Part shown: positions 24,994 to 33,022 of the stretch, one piece after another
Layout of the letters: every line of letters starts with the position of its first letter
Position numbering within the stretch: the stretch's first letter is position 1
From: CAZJFH01 sp964545205
GTDB lineage: Bacteria; Pseudomonadota; Alphaproteobacteria; Rhodospirillales; Magnetospirillaceae
Direction of reading: 5' to 3'
Assembly (NCBI GenBank): GCA_964545205.1
Contig: CAZJFH010000010.1
Location: 27,574 to 91,573, forward strand
Length of the DNA stretch: 64,000 nt
The notes under the pieces: model-generated
The model's input: only the letters and a program-made list of their open reading frames with translations
Told to the model about the DNA's origin: nothing
The model's database searches: none
Made by a program: the position numbers and the translations under genes

Positions 24994-26019
24994 GTGCGCA
25001 AGCGGACGATCTTTCTGACGGCTGCCGGCCTGCTCGGGCTCGCGCTCGCGGTCTACCTGTACCTGACCTACGACATCGAAGAGATCCTGAAGGCGTTCCA
25101 GGCCGTCGGCTGGGGCATCGCCCTGATCGTCGCCTGGCGCGCGGTGCCGATCATCCTCGACGCCACCGGCTGGTGGACCCTGTTCAAGCCCGGCCGCCGG
25201 CCGCCGCTGCACACCACCTGGTGGGTGCGCTGGGTCGCCGAGAGCATCAATTCGCTGCTGCCGGTAGCGCAGATCGGCGGCGACGTCGTGCGCGCCCATC
25301 TCGTCGCCCGCCCCGAGATCGTGCCCGAGCCGGACATCCGCATGCCGGAAGCGGCGGCGACGGCGGTGGTCGACGTCACCATCGGCATCGTCGCCACCAC
25401 GGTGTTCAGCCTGGCCGGCGTGGTGCTGCTGGTCACCTATTCGACCGGCCAGGCGATGAGCTCGGCGCTGTGGGGCGTCGGCGGCCTGTTCGTGCTGCTG
25501 GGTCTGCTGCTGCTCGCCCAGCGCCGCGGCTGGCTCGGCAAGTCGGTGCGCTGGATGACGCGCAAGCTCAAGGGCGATCTCGGCGAGGACGTGATCGGCG
25601 GCACCCGCGACTTCGACGAGGTCATCGCCGAGCGCTGGCGCCACCCCGGCCGTCTGGCGCGGGCGACGCTGTGGCGCGTCGCCAGCTCGTTCTCGACCGC
25701 CGGCGAGATCTGGCTGGCGCTGTGGCTGCAGGGCGCCGACGTCACCATCGTCGACGCCATCGTCCTCGAGAGCCTGACCTACGCCGTGCGCACGGCGGCC
25801 TTCGCGGTGCCCGGCGCGCTGGGCCTGCAGGAGGGCACGCTGGTGCTGCTGGGCGGCTTGATGGGCGTCGCGCCCGACACGGCTTTGGCGATCGGCCTGA
25901 TCAAGCGGGTGCGCGAGCTCGCGGTCGGCGTTCCCGGCATCGCGCTGTGGCTGTGGCTGGAGAAGCGGGTGGTGACCAGCGACGAGGGCATGGTCGAGAA
26001 GGTCACCGGCCGGCGCTGA
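24994..26019 (+). CDS. HpnL-type integral membrane protein (copy 2)
   Basis: This 341-residue membrane protein is a paralogue of the preceding gene and shares the same landmarks at matching positions: VGWGIALIVAWRAVPIILDATGWW, WVAESINSLLPVAQIGGDVVRA, GGTRDFDEVIAE and PGALGLQEGTLVLLGGLMG. The N-terminal MRKRTIFLTAAGLLGLALAV mirrors MRKSLLFLGAAGLGLAAW of copy 1. It starts at GTG 24994 with GGTGGAG upstream. Its 3' end overlaps the convergent PIG-L gene by 17 bp. Two side-by-side HpnL proteins could act as a heterodimer or handle different lipids; this is inference. Confidence 0.85.
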   Translation: MRKRTIFLTAAGLLGLALAVYLYLTYDIEEILKAFQAVGWGIALIVAWRAVPIILDATGWWTLFKPGRRPPLHTTWWVRWVAESINSLLPVAQIGGDVVRAHLVARPEIVPEPDIRMPEAAATAVVDVTIGIVATTVFSLAGVVLLVTYSTGQAMSSALWGVGGLFVLLGLLLLAQRRGWLGKSVRWMTRKLKGDLGEDVIGGTRDFDEVIAERWRHPGRLARATLWRVASSFSTAGEIWLALWLQGADVTIVDAIVLESLTYAVRTAAFAVPGALGLQEGTLVLLGGLMGVAPDTALAIGLIKRVRELAVGVPGIALWLWLEKRVVTSDEGMVEKVTGRR

Positions 26020-26764
26020 ACGCCTGCAGTGCCGCGCAGACCTCCTCGGGCGTCGTGAAGTCGACGCGCGGGTGACGGAACGGCACCCACTGGAAGCGCT
26101 GGTAGAAGGTGCGGCCCGCATGCGGCGGGCGCGCATAGTCGTGGGCCGGCAGCGGCCGGAAGCGTTCGCGCGCCGTGCCGACGTAACCGAGATTGCCCGT
26201 CTCGGACGGATACATCGCCAGCGCCTCGCGCTTCAGCGCCACCTCGTCGGGCGACAGCGACAGCATCAGCCCCTCGCCGCCGTCGGGGAAGCTCTGGGCG
26301 TTGATGGTGCCGCCGGCGCGGTTGTACTCGGCGAATTCCCACACCGGCGCCAGATCGCCGAGCCGCGAGGCCAGGAAATTGGCCGAGTCGTGGTCCTGGT
26401 GGCCGCCCTCCCAGGCCGGCGCCCACACCATGTCGACATCGTGTTCGGCGACGGCGGCGCGTGCGGCGGCCAGCGCCGGCGCCAGTTCGTCCTTGAGCCG
26501 GCGCGTCGGCGTGTCCAGGAAGGCGACCGGGCGGATGCCGAGCCGTTCGGCGACGCGCAACGCCTCGAGCCGTCGCCGTTGCACCCGCTCGGGATGCGCC
26601 GCGCGGTCCCAGCGCCACAGCGCCGCCGGGTCGGGCACGCCGGTGGTCAGGTAGAGCGCGAACACCGCGGCGCCGCCGGCGCGCGCGCGGCCGATCGCGG
26701 CGCAGCAGCCGACGACCTCGTCGTCGGGATGCGGCACCAGGAGCAGGATGCGCCGGCCGAACAT
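26003..26764 (-). CDS. PIG-L/LmbE-family deacetylase
   Basis: This 253-residue zinc-dependent deacetylase of the PIG-L family shows the metal motif LVPHPDDEVVGCCAAI near the N-terminus and the distal ligand segment WEGGHQDHDSANFL. Family members remove acetyl from N-acetylglucosamine in GPI, mycothiol, bacillithiol and other conjugates. Its start overlaps the stop of the upstream GT4 gene by one base (TGATG), so the two are coupled and probably act in sequence on one glycoconjugate. The nearby hopanoid genes make a glucosaminyl-hopanoid a possible product, but the pairing also resembles MshA/MshB and BshA/BshB. The end overlaps HpnL copy 2. Confidence 0.87.
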   Translation of the reverse strand: MFGRRILLLVPHPDDEVVGCCAAIGRARAGGAAVFALYLTTGVPDPAALWRWDRAAHPERVQRRRLEALRVAERLGIRPVAFLDTPTRRLKDELAPALAAARAAVAEHDVDMVWAPAWEGGHQDHDSANFLASRLGDLAPVWEFAEYNRAGGTINAQSFPDGGEGLMLSLSPDEVALKREALAMYPSETGNLGYVGTARERFRPLPAHDYARPPHAGRTFYQRFQWVPFRHPRVDFTTPEEVCAALQAFSAGR

Positions 26765-28041
26765 CAGGCCTTCTCCGCGACCGCGCGGCGCCAGCGCGGC
26801 AGCAGATCCTCGGCGAGGACGTCGCGCCAGGTCGGCAGCAGCGCCTCGGCCCGAGCCCGCGCCGCCGCGCGCATCGCCGCCAGCCGCCCGCGGTCGCCGA
26901 CCAGCGGCGCCAGCGCCGCCGCCCAGGCCTCGGGGTTGCCGCTGTCGGCGACGACGGTGCCGGTGTCGGCGTCGATCATGTGCTCCATGCCGATCTTGTC
27001 GGTCATCGCCACCGGCGCGCCCGAGGCCAGCGCCTCGTTGACGACGTTGGCGAAGACCTCGTGCTCGGAGGGGAAGGCGAACAGGTCGGCGGCGGCGTAG
27101 AGCGCCTGCAGTTCGGCCTGCGGCACCGGGCCGGGGCAGGTGGCGCGGTCGCCGAGAATCTCCAGGATCGCCGGAATGTCGCCGCCGCGGCCGGCGCACA
27201 GCAGATGCACCGGCGCGCCGTCGTCGAGCAGCCGCCGCACCGCGCGGGCCAGCGTCATGACGTTCTTGCCGCGGTCGACGCGGCCGGCGAACAGCAGCAG
27301 CACCCGGTCCTCGGCGATGCCGAAACGCTCGCGCAAGAGGCCGCGGTCGCGCTTGGCCGGGGTGAAGGCGTCCATGTCGATGCCGCGCCGCAGCAGGCCG
27401 ATGCGCTCGGGCGGCAGCACCGACAGCGCCTTGTCGCGCTCCTCCGGCCGCGACACCAGCACCTGGGCGCAGGCGGCCTGGTGGCGGGCGAGCCTGGCCT
27501 CCATGCCGGCGCCGGCGCGCTCCGGCAGCCGCAGCCGCTCGACCAGCAGCCGGCCGAGCCACCCGCCGCCGACCAGGCGCTGGATGGTCTGGCCGGTGAA
27601 CACCCGGGTGTAGCCCGGCGTGTCGGTGTGGATCGAGTTGACCAGCGGGATGCCGCGGCGCCGCGCCACCCGCAGGGCGGTGCGCGCGAAGGCGAAGAAG
27701 GCGTCGGTGGTGTGGACGAGGTCGTAGCCGGCCAGCGCCCGCGCCAGCCCCGGATGCCAGGGCGCCAGGTCGGTGTGGTCGGGGACGTGCGACAGGAACG
27801 GCAGGCGGGCGCTGCTGAACACCGGCGGATGGACTCGATAGCGGACGTTGGCCGCCTGCCGATGGACCGCGTCCTCGGCGCCCGAGAAGTGGACCGTCAG
27901 ATCGAGCGCCTCGGGCATGGTCGCGGCGGCCTCGGCCAGACGCTCCCAGCACTTGACGTGGCCGCCGGCGAGCGGCGTCCAGGCGAGGTCGACGAGAACG
28001 CCGACGCGCAAGACCGCGTGCGACTCGGGCGACGACGTCAT
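26764..28041 (-). CDS. GT4-family glycosyltransferase
   Basis: This 425-residue GT-B-fold retaining glycosyltransferase has the acceptor-side N-terminal domain with GVLVDLAWTPLAGGHVKCWERL, and the donor-side C-terminal domain with LLLFAGRVDRGKNVMTLARAV and the E-x7-E-type motif EHEVFANVVNEALASGAPV. There are no membrane helices, so it is cytoplasmic or peripheral. The donor is probably a UDP-sugar. It is coupled to the downstream PIG-L deacetylase, which suggests that it adds N-acetylglucosamine to an acceptor that is then deacetylated. The acceptor is unknown. Confidence 0.87.
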   Translation of the reverse strand: MTSSPESHAVLRVGVLVDLAWTPLAGGHVKCWERLAEAAATMPEALDLTVHFSGAEDAVHRQAANVRYRVHPPVFSSARLPFLSHVPDHTDLAPWHPGLARALAGYDLVHTTDAFFAFARTALRVARRRGIPLVNSIHTDTPGYTRVFTGQTIQRLVGGGWLGRLLVERLRLPERAGAGMEARLARHQAACAQVLVSRPEERDKALSVLPPERIGLLRRGIDMDAFTPAKRDRGLLRERFGIAEDRVLLLFAGRVDRGKNVMTLARAVRRLLDDGAPVHLLCAGRGGDIPAILEILGDRATCPGPVPQAELQALYAAADLFAFPSEHEVFANVVNEALASGAPVAMTDKIGMEHMIDADTGTVVADSGNPEAWAAALAPLVGDRGRLAAMRAAARARAEALLPTWRDVLAEDLLPRWRRAVAEKA

Positions 28042-28137
28042 GTTGTCCTTCTGCGTGCCGAAAGACCGTCGCTGCCGGGCGAGATCCCACGGCTGCCCGG
28101 CTTGGGTTCGGACCGGCGTATCCGGTCCCCGTCAGCC

Positions 28138-28328
28138 GTCATGGCCGGGCGAAGTCCCGGCCATCCACGCGGCGCGCTCGCACTCCGATCCGGAACTGCC
28201 CGCAAGATGTAAAAACGTGGATGGCCGGGACAAGCCCGGCCATGACGGTATGAATGTACAGCGACGAATGCAGCACGACCCGATTCGCCAAACCGGACAG
28301 CCATGGGCGAAATCCCGGCCATGACGCG
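28138..28328. repeat. Cluster of palindromic REP-like repeats
   Basis: Copy 1 (28138-28169) contains ATGGCCGGG-CGAAGT-CCCGGCCAT. Copy 2 (28216-28247) is nearly its reverse complement, with ATGGCCGGG-ACAAG-CCCGGCCAT. A partial third copy (about 28298-28328) has GGGCGAAATCCCGGCCATGA. A diverged copy lies at 34344-34375. They fill most of the 312-bp gap between mlaA and the glycosyltransferase gene, which are both on the minus strand. I see no other feature in that gap. Confidence 0.75.
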
Positions 28329-28353
28329 AGGACGATCGCCGCAGACGGGAGGC

Positions 28354-29103
28354 TCAGTTCGTCGGCGCTTCGATCCGCTCGTTGCGGATTTCCTTGGCCC
28401 GGTTCTGCCGGTACATGCTGCGGATCGAGGCGTAGTAGTCGAGCGAGGAGCGCTCGATCTCGTCGAGGATGTCGAGGTATTCCTCGCGGGTGTCGACGCC
28501 GCCGACTCCGGTGCGGGTCCAGTCGAACCACTCCATGTCGCCGGCCTCGGTGCCGTAGCCGACCGGATCGGCGTACATCTCGACCGCCATGCCGACGCCG
28601 TCGCGCGGATTCGACGGGCCGAACAGCGGCAGCATCAGGTACGGACCCTCGGGCAGGCCCCAGACCGCCAGGGTCTGGCCGAAGTCCTCGTCGTGGCCCG
28701 GCAGCCCGGCATGGGCGGCGACATCCATGATCCCGAGCACGCCGAAGGTGGTGTTGAACAAGAAGCGGCCCAAGGTCTCGCCGGCGCGGGAGAATTCCGC
28801 CTGCAGCACGTCGTTGACGAAGACCATCGGCTCGTTGGCGTTGGTCAGGAAGTCCTCGATGCGGTCGCGGCCGAACTCCGGCACCACTTCGCGATAGCCC
28901 TTGGCGGCCGGCTTGATCAGCGCGCGGTCGAGCGCCTGGTTGAACTCGAAGATCGCGCGGTTGGTCGGCTCCAGCGGATCGTTGATCTGCTCGTATTCGG
29001 CAACCGCTTCGGGGTCGTTCGCGGGCGGCGGCGTCGCGCAGCCGGCGACGAGGGCGATCGAGCAGACGGCGGCGGCAATCCGCCAAGCATTGGACACGGT
29101 CAT
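28354..29103 (-). CDS. mlaA: MlaA/VacJ outer-membrane lipoprotein
   Basis: This 249-residue lipoprotein has the lipobox LVAGC with the acylated cysteine at C22. It matches MlaA, the outer-membrane part of the system that returns mislocalised phospholipids from the outer leaflet to the inner membrane. Marks are YEQINDPLEPTNRAIFEFN, FLTNANEPMVFVNDVLQ, FGRFLFNTTFGVLGIMDVA-like stretches and GLPEGPYLMLPLFGPSNPRDG. The Mla ABC genes are not present here. Nearby hopanoid genes make a shared role in outer-membrane lipid order plausible. It is divergent from the ftsH gene. Confidence 0.93.
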   Translation of the reverse strand: MTVSNAWRIAAAVCSIALVAGCATPPPANDPEAVAEYEQINDPLEPTNRAIFEFNQALDRALIKPAAKGYREVVPEFGRDRIEDFLTNANEPMVFVNDVLQAEFSRAGETLGRFLFNTTFGVLGIMDVAAHAGLPGHDEDFGQTLAVWGLPEGPYLMLPLFGPSNPRDGVGMAVEMYADPVGYGTEAGDMEWFDWTRTGVGGVDTREEYLDILDEIERSSLDYYASIRSMYRQNRAKEIRNERIEAPTN

Positions 29104-29288
29104 CTGTGTTCCGCCAAGTAGTTCGCGAACGTAGGTATCCCCAACCGATTGCGTAACACATGCGCGCGCCGAAGACCAGCGCGTTTGCGCATGGGTTGGC
29201 CAAGGCGGGCGCCGCGCCGCGGACGTTTACCCATTGTAGAGGAGCGCCGGATTACGGTCGGGCCGAATCAGTGGGACAGGACAGCGAC

Positions 29289-31136
29289 GTGAACAGACGC
29301 AGACGGCTGTACTTCGCCATCATCGTTGCCGCCGGCCTCGCCGCCGCGGCCGCGACCAGTTATCCGCTCTACCAGGCGCTGACCGAGCCCGAGAAGCCGC
29401 AGGAGAAGGTCGAGGACGGCTCGTTCTCGCAGGTTCTCGGCCTGATCGATTCGCGCGAGCTGAAGTCGCTGACCATCTACGGGCTGTCGAACGGCATCGC
29501 CGAGACCGGCGACGGCCGGCGGCTGAAGACGATCGTGCCGCCGCTGATGGCGCCCGAACTGGTCAAGCAGGCGACGGCGGCCGGCGTGGTGGTGGAGTTC
29601 AAGCCCGAGCAGTTCTTCCCCTCGAGCAACGACATCACCGCGAAATGGGTGCTGGCGGTGGTCGGCAACGTGCTGATCGTGCTGCTGCTGGGCGCGGTGT
29701 TCTATTTCTTCATCGTGCGCGGGCCGATGTCCGGGCGGTCGAAGGCGACCCTGGCGGTGCCGTCCGAAAGCGGCGTGCGCTTCGCCGACGTCGCCGGCTG
29801 CGACGCCGAGAAGAACGAGCTGTTCGAGATCGTGCACTTCCTGCGCGATCCGGCCCGCTTCGACCGCCTCGGCGGCCGGGTGCCGGCCGGCGTGCTGATG
29901 TCGGGCCCGCCAGGCACCGGCAAGACGCTGCTGGCCCGCGCCATCGCCGGCGAGGCCGGAGTGCCGTTCTTCTCGATCTCGGGGTCCGATTTCGTCGAGA
30001 TGTATGTCGGCGTCGGCGCCCAGCGGGTGCGCAGCGTCTTCGCCAAGGCCAAGAAGAAGGCGCCCTGCATCCTGTTCATCGACGAGATCGACGCGGTCGG
30101 CCGCTCGCGCTCGAACCATGCCGGCGGCGGCGCCCACGAGGAGCGCGAGCAGACACTCAACCAGCTTCTGGTCGAGATGGACGGCTTCAAGCCGAACTGC
30201 GGCGTCGTCGTCATCGCCGCCACCAACCGGCCCGACATCCTCGACAAGGCGCTGACCCGGCCCGGCCGCTTCTCGCGCCACATCGTGCTGCAGAATCCCG
30301 ACGTCGCCGGCCGCGAGAAGATTCTGGCGGTGCATGCCGCCAAGGTGGCGCTGGATCCGTCGGTCGACCTGCACGTGGTGGCCCGCGGCACGCCCGGCTT
30401 CTCGGGCGCCGACCTCGCCAACGTCGTCAACGAGGCGGCGATCCTGGCGGCGCGCGCCGAGCGCGACGCGGTGACCATGGCCGATTTCGACCAGGCCAAG
30501 GACCGCATCCTGATGGGCAACGAGCGCCGCTCGTTGAAGATTTCCGAGGACGACCGCCGCCTGACCGCCTATCACGAGGCCGGCCACGCGCTTGTCGCCT
30601 ACCACTCGCCGAAATCGGACCCGATCCACAAGGTCACCATCGTGCCGCGCGGCCGCGCGCTGGGCATGGTCGTGCGCCTGCCCGAGAACGACAGCCCGGC
30701 CGTTCGGCGCTCGAAGCTCGAGGCCGATCTGGCGGTGGCGATGGGCGGCCGCGCCGCCGAGGAGCTGGTGTTCGGCCACGACGACGTCACCACCGGCGCC
30801 TCGGGCGACATCCAGATGGCGTCGCAGCTCGCGCGGCGGATGGTCGCCGAGTGGGGCATGAGCGATCGCATCGGCGCCATCGCCTTCGACCTCGGCCCCG
30901 ACCACCTGCGCGAGGGCGCGTTCTCCGAGGCGACCTGCCGCGAGATCGACTCCGAGGTCAAGGCGCTGATCGGCTGCGCCCGCGACAGCGCGGCCTCGAT
31001 CATCAAGACCCACCGCGACCAGCTCGACCTGCTGGCGGCCACGCTGCTCGAGCGCGAGAGCCTGAGCGGCGCCGAGGTCGACACGCTGCTGCGCGGCTGG
31101 CAGGACGGGCCGCCGCGGCTGAAGGTGCCGGCATGA
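29289..31136 (+). CDS. ftsH: FtsH-type ATP-dependent zinc metalloprotease
   Basis: This 615-residue membrane AAA+ protease has helices near residues 8-28 and about 121-141 around a small periplasmic domain. The AAA module shows Walker A GPPGTGKT (K212), pore loop FVEMYVGVGA, Walker B ILFIDEID, and second region TNRPDILDKALTRPGRFSR. The M41 zinc protease follows, with H429-E430-AG-H433. FtsH removes damaged membrane proteins and regulatory proteins. I chose the GTG at 29289 for its AGGA upstream; a GTG at 29271 is possible. The genomic context (next to mlaA and a prepilin peptidase, not tilS) suggests it may be a second FtsH, but I cannot confirm that from one window. Confidence 0.93.
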   Translation: MNRRRRLYFAIIVAAGLAAAAATSYPLYQALTEPEKPQEKVEDGSFSQVLGLIDSRELKSLTIYGLSNGIAETGDGRRLKTIVPPLMAPELVKQATAAGVVVEFKPEQFFPSSNDITAKWVLAVVGNVLIVLLLGAVFYFFIVRGPMSGRSKATLAVPSESGVRFADVAGCDAEKNELFEIVHFLRDPARFDRLGGRVPAGVLMSGPPGTGKTLLARAIAGEAGVPFFSISGSDFVEMYVGVGAQRVRSVFAKAKKKAPCILFIDEIDAVGRSRSNHAGGGAHEEREQTLNQLLVEMDGFKPNCGVVVIAATNRPDILDKALTRPGRFSRHIVLQNPDVAGREKILAVHAAKVALDPSVDLHVVARGTPGFSGADLANVVNEAAILAARAERDAVTMADFDQAKDRILMGNERRSLKISEDDRRLTAYHEAGHALVAYHSPKSDPIHKVTIVPRGRALGMVVRLPENDSPAVRRSKLEADLAVAMGGRAAEELVFGHDDVTTGASGDIQMASQLARRMVAEWGMSDRIGAIAFDLGPDHLREGAFSEATCREIDSEVKALIGCARDSAASIIKTHRDQLDLLAATLLERESLSGAEVDTLLRGWQDGPPRLKVPA

Positions 31137-31205
31137 CCACTTAGCCGTTGCCGCCGCCGTCCAGGCGGCGACAATGGCGCAACGCGAAGCATCGGGAGCG
31201 CGACC

Positions 31206-31703
31206 GTGGATCAGACCGACATGCTGGTGATCTCGCTCTACGCGGCGCCGCTCGCCGTGGCGGCGGCGTGGGACGTGGCGACCTTCCGCATTCCCAATTT
31301 CCTCAACCTGATCTTCCTGGCGCTGTTCCCGGTCGCGGCGCTGCTCGCGCCGCAGCCGCTCGACTGGCCGTGGCACCTCGCCGCCGGCGGCCTGGTCCTG
31401 GCGGTCGGCTTCGTCATGTTCGCCCTCAACCTGTTCGGCGGCGGCGACGTCAAGATGCTGGCGGTCGCCGCGCTGTGGATGGGCTGGGACAACCTGCTCG
31501 GCTACGTGCTGTGGGTCGGCCTGATCGGCGGCGTCCTCGCCGTGCTGCTGCTGGTCTTGCGCTCGGACGCCGCCGGCATGGTGCTGAGCCATCTCGGCCG
31601 CATGCCCAAGGTTCTGCAGAAGAAGGCGCCGGTGCCCTACGGCATCGCCATCGCGCTCGGCGGCCTGGCGATGGCCGGCGAACTGCCGATGCTCGCCGGT
31701 TAG
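31206..31703 (+). CDS. cpaA: Prepilin peptidase (CpaA/A24 family)
   Basis: This 165-residue inner-membrane aspartic protease of the short CpaA/TadV type cleaves Flp-type prepilins. It has about five helices. The catalytic aspartates are in AAAWDVATFRIPNFLN and in NLFGGGDVKMLA. It lacks the N-terminal methylase domain of PilD. It starts at GTG 31206 with GGGAGCG upstream. No other tad/cpa pilus genes are near, so the pilus locus must be elsewhere. Its stop overlaps that of the convergent membrane protein by four bases. Confidence 0.87.
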   Translation: MDQTDMLVISLYAAPLAVAAAWDVATFRIPNFLNLIFLALFPVAALLAPQPLDWPWHLAAGGLVLAVGFVMFALNLFGGGDVKMLAVAALWMGWDNLLGYVLWVGLIGGVLAVLLLVLRSDAAGMVLSHLGRMPKVLQKKAPVPYGIAIALGGLAMAGELPMLAG

Positions 31704-33022
31704 AAGGCGGCGTCGGCCACCGTCAGCACCGCCGCGACCGCCGCCGCCGCGCCGAGGCCGTAGCCGGCGTTCCAGCGCCACGCCACCACCCACACCGGCC
31801 GGCCGAGCAGGCGGGCGACATACATGCCGGTCGCCGAGAACGGCGAGACCATCGTGCCCAGCGCCCAGCCGGCCATCATCGCGACGCCGAGCATGGTCGG
31901 GCTCAGCCCGGCCGCTTCGGGGCTCAAGGCGCGGCCGAGCACCAGAACCGACACCACCGGATGCACGCCGACCATGCCGAGCAGCGTGATCGCGACCACC
32001 AGCGCGCCGGCCAGGCCGCCGCCCGACAGCGGCAGGTCCGGCAGCGGCTGGCCGCGCAGCAGCGCGCCGAGGCCGGTGCCGAGCAGGCTGGCGCCGGTGA
32101 AGATCAGCGCCTCGGTGCGCAACTCGGGCAGCCGCCGGCGGGCATGGCCGGCGATGGCGGCGACCGCGGCGGCGGCCGGGGCTCGCCGTCCGGCGATCAG
32201 CGCGGCCCAGGCGGCGGCGAAGGGCGGCGCCACCAGCCCGAGCGCGATGGCGATGCCGATTCCGAGGCTCTCGACCAGCGCCAGCACCGGCCCGACCAGG
32301 CACAGGAACACCGCCGCCACCCGCAGCGCCGCGCCCGCATCGAGCCGCGGCCCCGCCGCCGTCGCGCCCGGCGGCGCCTCGCGGCGCAGCCGGTCGCTGG
32401 CCCAGGCCAGGAACAGCAGCAGCGCGGCGATCGCCATGCCCCAGGGGCCGATGTCGGTCCAGCCGAGGCCCGGAACCACCGACAGCACCACGGCGGTGCT
32501 GACGAACAGCGGCGACCAGCAGGCGCCGGCGCTGAAGCCGCGCATCATCGCCAGCGCCAGACGCTCGCGCAGCCGCGCGTCGCCGGCGCGCTCGATGACG
32601 CTGGCGACGAACTGCAGGCCGGCGAGGTTGAGCATGGCGCCGAGCAGATGACCGCCCACCGCCACCGCCGCGTAGCGCCGCCCCGGCGGTTGGCGCACGA
32701 TCACCGCGCCGATCGCGTGCAGCGACGGGCTCGCCTGCGCCGGAACCTGCAGGCACAGCACGGCGGCGAACAGCACCAGGAACGGCAGCGCCTGACGCAG
32801 TCCGAGCAGCACGGATTCCAGCGGCGCGGCGGTCTGCCAGCAGGCGAGCACGCCGGCGCCGATCAGCGCCCCGCCGACCGCGCGCTGGACCGGCGGGATG
32901 CGCGGCAGCTCCCAGGCCAGGAAGCCGACCAGCAGCAGCGACGCCGCCGTGCCGGCGACGCCCAGGCCGAGCCCGGCCGCCACCGCCAGGGCGCAGATCG
33001 CGAAATAGACCGCGGCGGTCAC
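31700..33022 (-). CDS. Polytopic membrane protein, possible organic-acid transporter
   Basis: This 440-residue very hydrophobic protein has about ten to twelve predicted helices, starting AAVYFAICALAVAAGLGLGV. I do not recognise the exact family. The two-fold layout and the segments SAGACWSPLFVSTAVVLSVV and LGTMVSPFSATGMYVARLLG resemble the re-entrant Ser/Pro loops of ion-transporter-superfamily carriers. It begins with GTG at 33022 inside the stop of the glycerate kinase gene (GTGA overlap). Translational coupling suggests uptake or export of a substrate tied to glycerate metabolism. That link is inference from operon position only. Confidence 0.65.
   Translation of the reverse strand: MTAAVYFAICALAVAAGLGLGVAGTAASLLLVGFLAWELPRIPPVQRAVGGALIGAGVLACWQTAAPLESVLLGLRQALPFLVLFAAVLCLQVPAQASPSLHAIGAVIVRQPPGRRYAAVAVGGHLLGAMLNLAGLQFVASVIERAGDARLRERLALAMMRGFSAGACWSPLFVSTAVVLSVVPGLGWTDIGPWGMAIAALLLFLAWASDRLRREAPPGATAAGPRLDAGAALRVAAVFLCLVGPVLALVESLGIGIAIALGLVAPPFAAAWAALIAGRRAPAAAAVAAIAGHARRRLPELRTEALIFTGASLLGTGLGALLRGQPLPDLPLSGGGLAGALVVAITLLGMVGVHPVVSVLVLGRALSPEAAGLSPTMLGVAMMAGWALGTMVSPFSATGMYVARLLGRPVWVVAWRWNAGYGLGAAAAVAAVLTVADAAF

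Noticed and set aside
21045..25001. A 1318-codon minus-strand open frame
   Set aside because: It spans several genes. Only its last 148 codons (the Rrf2 regulator) and no other part look like a protein.
28042..28353. A small gene between mlaA and the glycosyltransferase
   Set aside because: All open frames there pass through the REP palindromes and have no ribosome site or sensible composition.
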